Notes: generated by a model not told the origin, from the letters alone. Shown: positions 1 to 11,343, counted from the stretch's first letter. The stretch: DNA of 64,000 nucleotides from Fragum whitleyi (GCA_948146395.1 OX411545.1:16109526-16173525); one strand, 5' to 3'. A program made the numbers and translations.

Positions 1-99
1 TGCCATTTGACAATAGAAATGAAATACCATGATATTGCTCAGTGTATCACTGGCCTATTGTTTCATGCAGCAGATAGGAGAGGGTAATAAAATTTTGTG

Positions 100-338
100 A
101 CTGCTATAAGGCAAAACTTCAGTCTTTTGAAACCTAAGAAGTAGGGAAAAAAAACTTTAAAAAAATTTTTGTTGAAAATGAAGAAATTGCTTGTAAAAAG
201 CAATTTCTTCATTGTCCACATTGTTTTCTTCCTAATGATAGAGATGGATTTTTAGTTTGCACCGGCCGGTAAACATGTCTTCTGCAACTTCTTTAGATTT
301 GGACCTGTCAAAAATTATGATTTTGAGTAATGGGTTAA
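100..338 (-). mobile_element. Diverged family-1 MITE abutting the next one at a shared TTAA
   Basis: Read on the minus strand from 338, this segment parallels family 1: TTAACCC, then a GACAGGTCCAAAT block, then the GAAGAAATTGCTT hairpin at 179-211 (14-bp arms, 5-nt loop). It meets the plus-strand MITE at a single TTAA (335-338). The left boundary is approximate. The same pair is repeated in each 867-bp unit. Confidence 0.55.
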
Positions 339-562
339 CCCTTCCTGTTTTACAAAATTTTGGACCTGTCCAAATTCAAAGGTTTTGCAGACGAAAATTT
401 AAAGTGGATTTAATTTGAAAGATAACCATTCATTAGGGTAGAAAATAGTGTGGAAAAAGAAGAAATTGCTTGTCAGAAGCAATTTCTTCTTTTTTCACAA
501 TGTTTTCTCAATCATAAAATCAAAGGCACGTAAAAAGCAGGGAATAAACAGCAAAGGGTTAA
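335..562 (+). mobile_element. Palindromic piggyBac-like MITE (family 1), amplified in the 867-bp array
   Basis: Starts TTAACCCTTCCTGTTTTA and ends AAACAGCAAAGGGTTAA, i.e. TTAA target sites flanking CCCTTT-type inverted termini, the signature of piggyBac-superfamily MITEs. The centre is a hairpin with 18-bp arms and a 5-nt loop (454-494), extended imperfectly to about 440-508. Array copies lie at 1202-1429, 2069-2296 and 2938-3165. Dispersed copies of the same family are at 25124, 29017, 35752 and 56611. No transposase is encoded. Confidence 0.8.
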
Positions 563-3165
563 TACTGTATATTCAATATTTTGCCTCAAGAACTGGCCTG
601 ATTGAAGAAATCCTGTCCTGCGTTCAGGATGACAAAATGGTGTGAACAATTTGCCAATTATTCCCCACTTTTCATGCAAATGCACATGCAAAGTGAGGTA
701 AAATTGGCAAACTGTTTGCACTATTTGTGATCTAGAACACAGGACTGATTTAGACCAGCCCACTCCTTAAGTCGTGCTCCGCCAATGATTATCCCTGGGA
801 AATGATTCTACTAACATACAAATTGGTCTGATCAGATTTTGTAATACATGTAATATACCATTTCCATTGCCATTTGACAATAGAAATGAAATACCATGAT
901 ATTGCTCAGTGTATCACTGGCCTATTGTTTCATGCAGCAGATAGGAGAGGGTAATAAAATTTTGTGACTGCTATAAGGCAAAACTTCAGTCTTTTGAAAC
1001 CTAAGAAGTAGGGAAAAAAAACTTTAAAAAAATTTTTGTTGAAAATGAAGAAATTGCTTGTAAAAAGCAATTTCTTCATTGTCCACATTGTTTTCTTCCT
1101 AATGATAGAGATGGATTTTTAGTTTGCACCGGCCGGTAAACATGTCTTCTGCAACTTCTTTAGATTTGGACCTGTCAAAAATTATGATTTTGAGTAATGG
1201 GTTAACCCTTCCTGTTTTACAAAATTTTGGACCTGTCCAAATTCAAAGGTTTTGCAGACGAAAATTTAAAGTGGATTTAATTTGAAAGATAACCATTCAT
1301 TAGGGTAGAAAATAGTGTGGAAAAAGAAGAAATTGCTTGTCACAAGCAATTTCTTCTTTTTTCACAATGTTTTCTCAATCATAAAATCAAAGGCACGTAA
1401 AAAGCAGGGAATAAACAGCAAAGGGTTAATACTGTATATTCAATATTTTGCCTCAAGAACTGGCCTGATTGAAGAAATCCTGTCCTGCGTTCAGGATGAC
1501 AAAATGGTGTGAACAATTTGCCAATTATTCCCCACTTTTCATGCAAATGCACATGCAAAGTGAGGTAAAATTGGCAAACTGTTTGCACTATTTGTGATCT
1601 AGAACACAGGACTGATTTAGACCAGCCCACTCCTTAAGTCGTGCTCCGCCAATGATTATCCCTGGGAAATGATTCTACTAACATACAAATTGGTCTGATC
1701 AGATTTTGTAATACATGTAATATACCATTTCCATTGCCATTTGACAATAGAAATGAAATACCATGATATTGCTCAGTGTATCACTGGCCTATTGTTTCAT
1801 GCAGCAGATAGGAGAGGGTAATAAAATTTTGTGACTGCTATAAGGCAAAACTTCAGTCTTTTGAAACCTAAGAAGTAGGGAAAAAAAACTTTAAAAAAAT
1901 TTTTGTTGAAAATGAAGAAATTGCTTGTAAAAAGCAATTTCTTCATTGTCCACATTGTTTTCTTCCTAATGATAGAGATGGATTTTTAGTTTGCACCGGC
2001 CGGTAAACATGTCTTCTGCAACTTCTTTAGATTTGGACCTGTCAAAAATTATGATTTTGAGTAATGGGTTAACCCTTCCTGTTTTACAAAATTTTGGACC
2101 TGTCCAAATTCAAAGGTTTTGCAGACGAAAATTTAAAGTGGATTTAATTTGAAAGATAACCATTCATTAGGGTAGAAAATAGTGTGGAAAAAGAAGAAAT
2201 TGCTTGTCAGAAGCAATTTCTTCTTTTTTCACAATGTTTTCTCAATCATAAAATCAAAGGCACGTAAAAAGCAGGGAATAAACAGCAAAGGGTTAATACT
2301 GTATATTCAATATTTTGCCTCAAGAACTGGCCTGATTGAAGAAATCCTGTCCTGCGTTCAGGATGACAAAATGGTGTGAACAATTTGCCAATTATTCCCT
2401 GCTTTTCATGCAAATGCACATGCAAAGTGAGGTAAAATTGGCAAACTGTTTGCACTATTTGTGATCTAGAACACAGGACTGATTTAGACCAGCCCACTCC
2501 TTAAGTCGTGCTCCGCCAATGATTATCCCTGGGAAATGATTCTACTAACATACAAATTGGTCTGATCAGATTTTGTAATACATGTAATATACCATTTCCA
2601 TTGCCATTTGACAATAGAAATGAAATACCATGATATTGCTCAGACTGTATCACTGGCCTATTGTATCATGCAGCAGATAGGAGAGTGTAATAAAATTTTG
2701 TGACTGCTATAAGGCAAAATTTCAGTCTTTTGAAACCTAAGAAGTAGGGAAAAAAAACTTTAAAAAAATTTTTGTTGAAAATGAAGAAATTGCTTGTAAA
2801 AAGCAATTTCTTCATTGTCCACATTGTTTTCTTCCTAATGATAGAGATGGATTTTTAGTTTGCACTGGCCGGTAAACATGTCTTCTGCAACTTCTTTAGA
2901 TTTGGACCTGTCAAAAATTATGATTTTGAGTAATGGGTTAACCCTTCCTCTTTTACAAAATTTTGGACCTGTCCAAATTCAAAGGTTTTGCAGACGAAAA
3001 TTTAAAGTGGATTTAATTTGAAAGATAACCATTCAGTAGGGTAGAAAATAGAGTGGAAAAAGAAGAAATTGCTTGTCAGAAGCAATTTCTTCTTTTTTCA
3101 CAATGTTTTCTCAATCATAAAATCAAAGGCACGTAAAAAGCAGGGATTAAACAGCAAAGGGTTAA

Positions 3166-3850
3166 GAAAGTGGAAATTCCCTATTTGTACCTGTAAAAAT
3201 TTTTTGTTGAGTAATGGGTTAAGGAAGTGAAAATTCCCTATCACATAAAAGAGGTTGGAAGATCTTATGTAGTTATCAGATGGAACAAGACAAGAGAGAT
3301 TTTTGATGGATGACTTTTGAGGAGAGAATGAAATTATCTGCAAATATGTCATTAGAAAACAAACATTCACAAAATTTGATCAGATTGATTCCCACAATAT
3401 CTTGAATTTGGATTTGTTTCTAGTAATAACTAGGTTCAGTGCTTTTTGCCCTTTGATTTTGATGAAAATTTTTAGCCAAAATTTATTCAGCATGACAAGG
3501 GTTAACAGATGGAACAAGACAAGAGAGATTTTCCATTGATGACTTTTATGAAATTATCTGCAGATACATCATCTGGAGAACAAACATTCACAACATGTGA
3601 TCTGAGTTCCCCATAATTTTATATATATGCCATCTACAGAATTTGGATTGTCTAAAACTTTGATGTTGTGAAAAGGTTAAGGAGGTTGAATTTTCCTATC
3701 ACAGAAATGAGGTTTGAAGTTCTGAGATAGTTATCAGATGGTATAAGACAAGAGAGATTTTTGATGGATGAGTCTTCAATGGAACGAATGAAATTATCCA
3801 CAAATATGTCATCAAACAAACATTCACAACATGTGATCAGTTATTATCTT
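3166..3850. repeat. Three diverged copies of a ~165-bp repeat with a MITE fragment between them
   Basis: Blocks at about 3218-3385, 3508-3610 and 3678-3845 share an ordered series of phrases (CAGATGGAACAAGACAAGAG, GATTTTTGATGGATGA, GAAATTATCTGCA, ACAAACATTCACAA). Between the first two, 3428-3505 is the 3' end of a family-2 MITE ending ATTCAGCATGACAAGGGTTAA-like. The 90-codon minus-strand frame at 3098-3370 crosses this boundary and is not supported as a gene. Confidence 0.7.
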
Positions 3851-4380
3851 TAGTGTTTCAAAATGATCAAAACAAATCTGTGTGATTTAACAACAGAAAA
3901 CCACAAGGATATTGCTCAAAGAGAAAAATTTAACAGAGACAAATTGCTAGTCAAGCATCTGATTTTTCTACGGGACTAAATCTATTGATAACAAGGGATT
4001 TATATCAAAAGTTTTGTTTTTTAAACAAGACTGTAAGACAACTAGGATGCAAAGGTACATTTCTGAAGTTTAATTCAGTAAATAAATAAAGCCACATGCT
4101 TTCCTTATATAATGTACGAACAGGAGCTACCAATATTCATAGATTGAAAATTTCTTGTTCAGTCTCTGAAGCAGCAGTATTTTCTATTTTGTTTGGATTA
4201 TAAGAGTTTCATTTTAAACACTATGGTAACCTCGTAATCTTAGTAGGTTTTTTTTAAAATTATATCTTTTATCAGCATTGAAACCTCAGATATTGGTAAA
4301 ACACAAGATTTTGGTCTCCAGTAATCAATACCTTCTATCTGATGATGGAATAAAATCTCAGAAAAGCTATATAATATAAT
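3851..4380. other. No recognised feature
   Basis: AT-rich sequence with no long frame, terminal inverted repeat or tandem period that I can see. Confidence 0.5.
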
Positions 4381-4638
4381 ATAACATGGTCAGGGAGTAT
4401 TTTCTAGAATGCATTTTCTGATTTAAAAAACATTAAATTGATGTCTTTCATGCCCTTTTCCCTTCAATTTGAGGGGAATTTCCTCTAAACAATCACATAA
4501 ATGATTGTTTAGAGGATATTCATCTCAAATTAGAGAGAAGAAGTCTCAAAAAGATAGGCATTTGAAGTGGGTTTTCTTAGTAAAAAATGTAGGGGTGCTT
4601 CAATTAAGGAGGGCGCTATTATTAGAGAAAATACGGTA
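4381..4638 (+). mobile_element. Palindromic MITE, family P (AAATACGGTA terminus)
   Basis: Central hairpin ATTTCCTCTAAACAATCA / TGATTGTTTAGAGGA and right end AAATACGGTA. Homologous to 23782-24079 (+), 55641-55944 (-), 58038-58295 (-) and the short form at 44430-44531. This copy lacks the leftmost terminus. Confidence 0.7.
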
Positions 4639-4659
4639 GATTACATATTGTTAGTTGAC

Positions 4660-4722
4660 GATCAAAACCATGTAACTCCAGCTTTTTCTAAAAGCTGTTA
4701 CTAAAGTTACAAGGTTTTGATC
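4660..4722. repeat. Foldback hairpin, ~25-bp arms
   Basis: GATCAAAACCATGTAACT on the left pairs with AGTTACAAGGTTTTGATC on the right (one mismatch). CAGCTTTT/AAAAGCTG forms an inner stem offset by 7 nt. Confidence 0.75.
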
Positions 4723-4928
4723 GCCAAATGAAGATATGATATTTGAGGACAATGAAGGAATTATCCTATCTAAAATTGTCATCTTTTAGACAAACATCTC
4801 TCTGTCTTCAACATGAAAACTAGGTCCCTATTAAAATCACAGAGAAAATAGTAAATTCTATATGCAGATGAGCTGACTAAAACTAGAAATGTTTTAAGGA
4901 CACAGATGCCTCCAAAATTTTATTTTCT

Positions 4929-5017
4929 GCATATGGAAGGGTCAGCACAAAACTATTGTAAGTTACCTATAAATTTTATTGACATTTACAAAAGTTTTGC
5001 GCTGACAACCTTCATAT
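4929..5017. repeat. Foldback hairpin element (family H)
   Basis: Arms GTCAGCACAAAACTATTGTA and TTTACAAAAGTTTTGCGCTGAC face each other, with an outer CATATGGAAGG/CCTTCATATG stem. It belongs to a family of ~75-bp foldbacks found about ten times in the window. Confidence 0.7.
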
Positions 5018-5135
5018 GTCAATGATGGCTCGTGGCATCAATCATTGAGAAACTTGCAAGATCAATTTTTGAATACTGAATCCAATTGTAAATTATACTA
5101 TGGACGGGCATGACCAATTGTCCATGACCTTAGGC

Positions 5136-5150
5136 AAATACAAAAAATAA
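5136..5150 (+). other. 15-bp target-site duplication, left copy
   Basis: AAATACAAAAAATAA occurs immediately left of the hammerhead element and, without mismatch, immediately right of it (12541-12555). A perfect 15-bp duplication fits reverse-transcription-type insertion (LINE, Penelope or retrozyme); cut-and-paste transposons and LTR elements leave shorter ones. Confidence 0.9.
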
Positions 5151-5596
5151 GAAGAAAAAAATGGCTGCACAAGACTTGAGATATGTTCGTTGATTGACTT
5201 GCCTTCTGGAGAGATGTTTTTCTCGTTGTTGGACATGCTTTGTCCTGTGAGGTTCAAGAAAAGCATGTCTTACAAGACATGCTTTGTTCTTGTTTGTCCT
5301 CGGAGATCTGCTTCTGTGGGTGATGATGCAAGATTTGCTCTGCAATTATTTAAGCAAACAGTCTGCCGAAGACTAAATGCTTTTACTTTGCTAGACAATA
5401 ATGTGATGCTTAATGCTAGCATCTAGAGTCTGTTAGCAAGCGAGTCTTATAGGAGACATGCTTCTTTTGTAGCTTGTTAGGGAAGAGCTGCTTCATCTGC
5501 TATATTACTTTCCCCTGGGAATAAGTCGAGTGATTAAGTCTAAGGTGACTTGCTTTTAGTTTCCTTGAGTAGAGAGAGATGCTGCTTGCACTGTCA

Positions 5597-5649
5597 ACCT
5601 TCTATCCCTGACCGGTTTCGTTCAAATTAGAACTCATCAGAGGGAAGGT
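5597..5649 (-). ncRNA. Type I hammerhead ribozyme, copy 1
   Basis: On the minus strand the catalytic core is complete: CTGATGA, stem II GTTC/GAAC around a TAATTT loop, GAAA, a minimal stem III (A-CCGG-T), then GTC as the cleavage triplet. Stem I pairs ACCTT and CCCT with AGGG and AAGGT across an ATAG internal loop, placed as in natural tertiary-stabilised hammerheads. Predicted cleavage falls after the complement of 5610. The very short stem III resembles those of newt and Penelope-type hammerheads, which can act as dimers. Confidence 0.86.
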
Positions 5650-5719
5650 ACAAGCTTTAGTTAGCTTGTTGAGGATGAATGTTCCCTCAATTTGGATGGA
5701 TAGAGAGACGGGGAACGTC

Positions 5720-5888
5720 TATATATACTCTATGGTGCCGGTGGGTGCCGGCGTTGCTATAGTTTCACAGGATATTGGTGCCGGCTGGTGCCGGTAAGGA
5801 GCTTATTCAGCTTCCACAATACTCTGTGGTGCCGGTGGGTGCCGGCATGACTATAATTAAACAAGGGAATGGTGCCGGTTGGTGCCGG
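5720..5888 (-). promoter_or_regulatory. Candidate promoter, left arm copy 1
   Basis: Reverse complement of the right-arm layout: TATATATA at 5720-5727 and GGTGCCGG motifs from 5734 to 5888, upstream (minus strand) of the hammerhead at 5597-5649. Confidence 0.58.
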
Positions 5889-7321
5889 TTTGAAACTTTC
5901 ACAGCTTTCTTAGAATGATGTTTTTTGTCATCTGTCCATTTTAATATGCGTAAACAGAGCGCAAAGTTTTCTCTTGAATAGGGGTGGCAGTCGTTGTATG
6001 TATAAAGGGATGATCTGCTATATCAGGCGATCTACCCGGGTTAGAAAACCCGTTGTTAGGGTGAAACCAACGTCACAAACACTATATACCGGTATTTTAC
6101 TGACGTCCTTCAGTTCGAATATGAACATGAAGTAGTTAACATACTGACTGCAAACCAAATTGGTTCTATAAACCGGAAGACTTTGCCAATTTCATAATTT
6201 TTACGACGCATCTTTGCACAACACAAGAGACAGAAAAAAAAAGACAAGAGAAAAAAGATGGCTGATTGCAGGTCTCTAGGCTATGCTCGGATGCAAATCC
6301 TGACCGGAAGGAGTTTATGAAGTGGATCTTGTTAACCCTGTTTGAGTGTAACTGTTTGTACACCGTTTAAGTGACAGAAATTAGCTGTTCACTGGGCCTT
6401 GTTTGAGCCTAAGGGCCTTTTCGCAACATGTTATAGATTCTTTCTATTTTAAACAATCCCAACACGAAGATGTGATTGGCTACATGTGTAGTCCTCGGAG
6501 GCTTTGGTATTAAAGCCATGGGTGTTAGGGATTCTAAGCACAAATTGGCTATGACAGGGAGAAGAAAAAGAACAGAGTTTGAATGAGAAACATTCAATGC
6601 ACATTTTGGCCATTGATTGACAATGCGAAAAGGATCTTTGCTTTCTCTGTGGAGAAGGAGTAAGTGTTTCATCTGTCTGCTAATGCACACGATAGTTACC
6701 ATCAGTCTCCAACTGATTGATGGTCTTCATATCCAATATGACAAAGGTTGTCATAAGTATATGATTTGTCTTACTTCACATTTCTTGAAGTGTAAGTGTG
6801 CTTCCGGTACTGGTTGGATGCTCGCTTTGTGAAGAGAACGATCAAGTCCCGAGTCTTGGTAAAAGGTAAAGACAAGAAGAAAAAAATGGCTGCACAAGAC
6901 TTGAGATATGTTCGTTGATTGACTTGCCTTCTGGAGAGATGTTTTTCTCGTTGTTGGACATGCTTTGTCCTGTGAGGTTCAAGAAAAGCATGTCTTACAA
7001 GACATGCTTTGTTCTTGTTTGTCCTCGGAGATCTGCTTCTGTGGGTGATGATGCAAGATTTGCTCTGTAATTATTTAAGCAAACAGTCTGCCGAAGACTA
7101 AATGCTTTTACTTTGCTAGACAATAATGTGATGCTTAATGCTAGCATCTAGAGTCTGTTAGCAAGCGAGTCTTATAGGAGACATGCTTCTTTTGTAGCTT
7201 GTTAGGGAAGAGCTGCTTCATCTGCTATATTACTTTCCCCTGGGAATAAGTCGAGTGATTAAGTCTAAGGTGACTTGCTTTTAGTTTCCTTGAGTAGAGA
7301 GAGATGCTGCTTGCACTGTCA

Positions 7322-7374
7322 ACCTTCTATCCCTGACCGGTTTCGTTCAAATTAGAACTCATCAGAGGGAAGGT
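7322..7374 (-). ncRNA. Type I hammerhead ribozyme, copy 2
   Basis: Identical in sequence to copy 1 and exactly 1725 bp from it, with the same core, stems and GTC cleavage site. Its integrity in a tandem copy means a read-through transcript would be cut into unit-length monomers. Confidence 0.86.
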
Positions 7375-7444
7375 ACAAGCTTTAGTTAGCTTGTTGAGGA
7401 TGAATGTTCCCTCAATTTGGATGGATAGAGAGACGGGGAACGTC

Positions 7445-7613
7445 TATATATACTCTATGGTGCCGGTGGGTGCCGGCGTTGCTATAGTTTCACAGGATAT
7501 TGGTGCCGGCTGGTGCCGGTAAGGAGCTTATTCAGCTTCCACAATACTCTGTGGTGCCGGTGGGTGCCGGCATGACTATAATTAAACAAGGGAATGGTGC
7601 CGGTTGGTGCCGG
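7445..7613 (-). promoter_or_regulatory. Candidate promoter, left arm copy 2
   Basis: Same TATA box and eight GGTGCCGG motifs, 1725 bp from left copy 1, upstream on minus of the hammerhead at 7322-7374. Confidence 0.58.
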
Positions 7614-9448
7614 TTTGAAACTTTCACAGCTTTCTTAGAATGATGTTTTTTGTCATCTGTCCATTTTAATATGCGTAAACAGAGCGCAAAGTTTTCTCTT
7701 GAATAGGGGTGGCAGTCGTTGTATGTATAAAGGGATGATCTGCTATATCAGGTGATCTACCCGGGTTAGAAAACCCGTTGTTAGGGTGAAACCAACGTCA
7801 CAAACACTATATACCGGTATTTTACTGACGTCCTTCAGTTCGAATATGAACATGAAGTAGTTAACATACTGACTGCAAACCAAATTGGTTCTATAAACCG
7901 GAAGACTTTGCCAATTTCATAATTTTTACGACGCATCTTTGCACAACACAAGAGACAGAAAAAAAAAGACAAGAGAAAAAAGATGGCTGATTGCAGGTCT
8001 CTAGGCTATGCTCGGATGCAAATCCTGACCGGAAGGAGTTTATGAAGTGGATCTTGTTAACCCTGTTTGAGTGTAACTGTTTGTACACCGTTTAAGTGAC
8101 AGAAATTAGCTGTTCACTGGGCCTTGTTTGAGCCTAAGGGCCTTTTCGCAACATGTTATAGATTCTTTCTATTTTAAACAATCCCAACACGAAGATGTGA
8201 TTGGCTACATGTGTAGTCCTCGGAGGCTTTGGTATTAAAGCCATGGGTGTTAGGGATTCTAAGCACAAATTGGCTATGACAGGGAGAAGAAAAAGAACAG
8301 AGTTTGAATGAGAAACATTCAATGCACATTTTGGTCTTGTAAGACATGCTTTTCTTGAACCTCACAGGACAAAGCATGTCCAACAACGAGAAAAACATCT
8401 CTCCAGAAGGCAAGTCAATCAACGAACATATCTCAAGTCTTGTGCAGCCATTTTTTTCTTCTTGTCTTTACCTTTTACCAAGACTCGGGACTTGATCGTT
8501 CTCTTCACAAAGCGAGCATCCAACCAGTACCGGAAGCACACTTACACTTCAAGAAATGTGAAGTAAGACAAATCATATACTTATGACAACCTTTGTCATA
8601 TTGGATATGAAGACCATCAATCAGTTGGAGACTGATGGTAACTATCGTGTGCATTAGCAGACAGATGAAACACTTACTCCTTCTCCACAGAGAAAGCAAA
8701 GATCCTTTTCGCATTGTCAATCAATGGCCAAAATGTGCATTGAATGTTTCTCATTCAAACTCTGTTCTTTTTCTTCTCCCTGTCATAGCCAATTTGTGCT
8801 TAGAATCCCTAACACCCATGGCTTTAATACCAAAGCCTCCGAGGACTACACATGTAGCCAATCACATCTTCGTGTTGGGATTGTTTAAAATAGAAAGAAT
8901 CTATAACATGTTGCGAAAAGGCCCTTAGGCTCAAACAAGGCCCAGTGAACAGCTAATTTCTGTCACTTAAACGGTGTACAAACAGTTACACTCAAACAGG
9001 GTTAACAAGATCCACTTCATAAACTCCTTCCGGTCAGGATTTGCATCCGAGCATAGCCTAGAGACCTGCAATCAGCCATCTTTTTTCTCTTGTCTTTTTT
9101 TTTCTGTCTCTTGTGTTGTGCAAAGATGCGTCGTAAAAATTATGAAATTGGCAAAGTCTTCCGGTTTATAGAACCAATTTGGTTTGCAGTCAGTATGTTA
9201 ACTACTTCATGTTCATATTCGAACTGAAGGACATCAGTAAAATACCGGTATATAGTGTTTGTGACGTTGGTTTCACCCTAACAACGGGTTTTCTAACCCG
9301 GGTAGATCGCCTGATATAGCAGATCATCCCTTTATACATACAACGACTGCCACCCCTATTCAAGAGAAAACTTTGCGCTCTGTTTACGCATATTAAAATG
9401 GACAGATGACAAAAAACATCATTCTAAGAAAGCTGTGAAAGTTTCAAA

Positions 9449-9617
9449 CCGGCACCAACCGGCACCATTCCCTTGTTTAATTATAGTCATGCCGGCACCC
9501 ACCGGCACCACAGAGTATTGTGGAAGCTGAATAAGCTCCTTACCGGCACCAGCCGGCACCAATATCCTGTGAAACTATAGCAACGCCGGCACCCACCGGC
9601 ACCATAGAGTATATATA
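9449..9617 (+). promoter_or_regulatory. Candidate promoter: 8 CCGGCACC motifs in 4 pairs, then a TATA box
   Basis: CCGGCACC begins at 9449/9459, 9492/9502, 9543/9553 and 9586/9596. Members of a pair are exactly 10 bp apart; successive pairs are 43, 51 and 43 bp apart. TATATATA follows at 9610-9617. The same layout occurs at 11175-11343 (+) and, inverted, at 5720-5888 and 7445-7613 (-). The order repeats-TATA-hammerhead suggests an internal promoter driving the ribozyme transcript; transcription is inferred. Confidence 0.6.
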
Positions 9618-9687
9618 GACGTTCCCCGTCTCTCTATCCATCCAAATTGAGGGAACATTCATCCTCAACAAGCTAACTAAAGCTTGT

Positions 9688-9740
9688 ACCTTCCCTCTGA
9701 TGAGTTCTAATTTGAACGAAACCGGTCAGGGATAGAAGGT
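9688..9740 (+). ncRNA. Type I hammerhead ribozyme, copy 3
   Basis: Plus-strand copy: stem I 5' strand 9688-9696, CTGATGAG from 9697, CGAAA closing stem II, ACCGGT as stem III, and GTC at 9725-9727 with predicted cleavage between 9727 and 9728. It lies 71 nt downstream of the TATA-like box at 9610-9617. Confidence 0.87.
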
Positions 9741-10052
9741 TGACAGTGCAAGCAGCATCTCTCTCTACTCAAGGAAACTAAAAGCAAGTCACCTTAGACT
9801 TAATCACTCGACTTATTCCCAGGGGAAAGTAATATAGCAGATGAAGCAGCTCTTCCCTAACAAGCTACAAAAGAAGCATGTCTCCTATAAGACTCGCTTG
9901 CTAACAGACTCTAGATGCTAGCATTAAGCATCACATTATTGTCTAGCAAAGTAAAAGCATTTAGTCTTCGGCAGACTGTTTGCTTAAATAATTACAGAGC
10001 AAATCTTGCATCATCACCCACAGAAGCAGATCTCCGAGGACAAACAAGAACA

Positions 10053-10076
10053 AAGCATGTCTTGTAAGACATGCTT
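10053..10076. repeat. Perfect hairpin inside the hammerhead unit
   Basis: AAGCATGTCTT and AAGACATGCTT flank a 2-nt spacer. Equivalent sites are 5261-5284 and 11779-11802. The right arm begins in the middle of this hairpin (8335), so it coincides with the point where synthesis of that arm ended. Confidence 0.85.
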
Positions 10077-11174
10077 TTCTTGAACCTCACAGGACAAAGC
10101 ATGTCCAACAACGAGAAAAACATCTCTCCAGAAGGCAAGTCAATCAACGAACATATCTCAAGTCTTGTGCAGCCATTTTTTTCTTCTTGTCTTTACCTTT
10201 TACCAAGACTCGGGACTTGATCGTTCTCTTCACAAAGCGAGCATCCAACCAGTACCGGAAGCACACTTACACTTCAAGAAATGTGAAGTAAGACAAATCA
10301 TATACTTATGACAACCTTTGTCATATTGGATATGAAGACCATCAATCAGTTGGAGACTGATGGTAACTATCGTGTGCATTAGCAGACAGATGAAACACTT
10401 ACTCCTTCTCCACAGAGAAAGCAAAGATCCTTTTCGCATTGTCAATCAATGGCCAAAATGTGCATTGAATGTTTCTCATTCAAACTCTGTTCTTTTTCTT
10501 CTCCCTGTCATAGCCAATTTGTGCTTAGAATCCCTAACACCCATGGCTTTAATACCAAAGCCTCCGAGGACTACACATGTAGCCAATCACATCTTCGTGT
10601 TGGGATTGTTTAAAATAGAAAGAATCTATAACATGTTGCGAAAAGGCCCTTAGGCTCAAACAAGGCCCAGTGAACAGCTAATTTCTGTCACTTAAACGGT
10701 GTACAAACAGTTACACTCAGACAGGGTTAACAAGATCCACTTCATAAACTCCTTCCGGTCAGGATTTGCATCCGAGCATAGCCTAGAGACCTGCAATCAG
10801 CCATCTTTTTTCTCTTGTCTTTTTTTTTTCTGTCTCTTGTGTTGTGCAAAGATGCGTCGTAAAAATTATGAAATTGGCAAAGTCTTCCGGTTTATAGAAC
10901 CAATTTGGTTTGCAGTCAGTATGTTAACTACTTCATGTTCATATTCGAACTGAAGGACATCAGTAAAATACCGGTATATAGTGTTTGTGACGTTGGTTTC
11001 ACCCTAACAACGGGTTTTCTAACCCGGGTAGATCGCCTGATATAGCAGATCATCCCTTTATACATACAACGACTGCCACCCCTATTCAAGAGAAAACTTT
11101 GCGCTCTGTTTACGCATATTAAAATGGACAGATGACAAAAAACATCATTCTAAGAAAGCTGTGAAAGTTTCAAA

Positions 11175-11343
11175 CCGGCACCAACCGGCACCATTCCCTT
11201 GTTTAATTATAGTCATGCCGGCACCCACCGGCACCACAGAGTATTGTGGAAGCTGAATAAGCTCCTTACCGGCACCAGCCGGCACCAATATCCTGTGAAA
11301 CTATAGCAACGCCGGCACCCACCGGCACCATAGAGTATATATA
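11175..11343 (+). promoter_or_regulatory. Candidate promoter, second right-arm copy
   Basis: Eight CCGGCACC motifs from 11175 and TATATATA at 11336-11343, 71 nt before hammerhead copy 4. Spacing is identical to the first right-arm copy. Confidence 0.58.

Larger units (their letters stand above)
1..3165. repeat. Tandem array, 867-bp unit, 3 near-identical copies plus a partial fourth
   Basis: The start of the window recurs at 868, 1735 and 2602, giving an exact 867-bp period. Copies 1-3 differ at only a few bases (for example around 1342 and 2400). The fourth copy (2602-3165) has more substitutions and a 2-bp insertion, and stops exactly at the TTAA that ends its internal MITE. Each unit holds two MITE-derived palindromes, at 179-211 and about 440-508 in copy 1. 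Small open frames of 65 and 83 codons recur with the repeat and overlap the palindrome, so they are not genes. The window edge cuts the array, so its full length is unknown. Confidence 0.97.
5151..8334 (-). mobile_element. Left arm: one complete and one 5'-truncated unit, sense on minus
   Basis: The unit start GAAGAAAAAAATGGC at 5151 recurs at 6876. Sense 3' end at 5151, 5' truncation at 8334. Both units carry GACGTC in the TTTTACTGACGTCCTTCAG block (6103 and 7828), whereas both right-arm units carry the GATGTC version. Copy-specific differences within the arm are few (for example TGCAATTATT against TGTAATTATT, and AGGCGATCT against AGGTGATCT). Confidence 0.85.

Noticed and set aside
10360..10653. 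97-codon frame repeated at 6409, 8635, 10360 and 12086 in the hammerhead element
   Set aside because: It is copied with the unit, overlaps an antisense 71-codon frame, shows no recognisable domain, and is too short for a reverse transcriptase or endonuclease.
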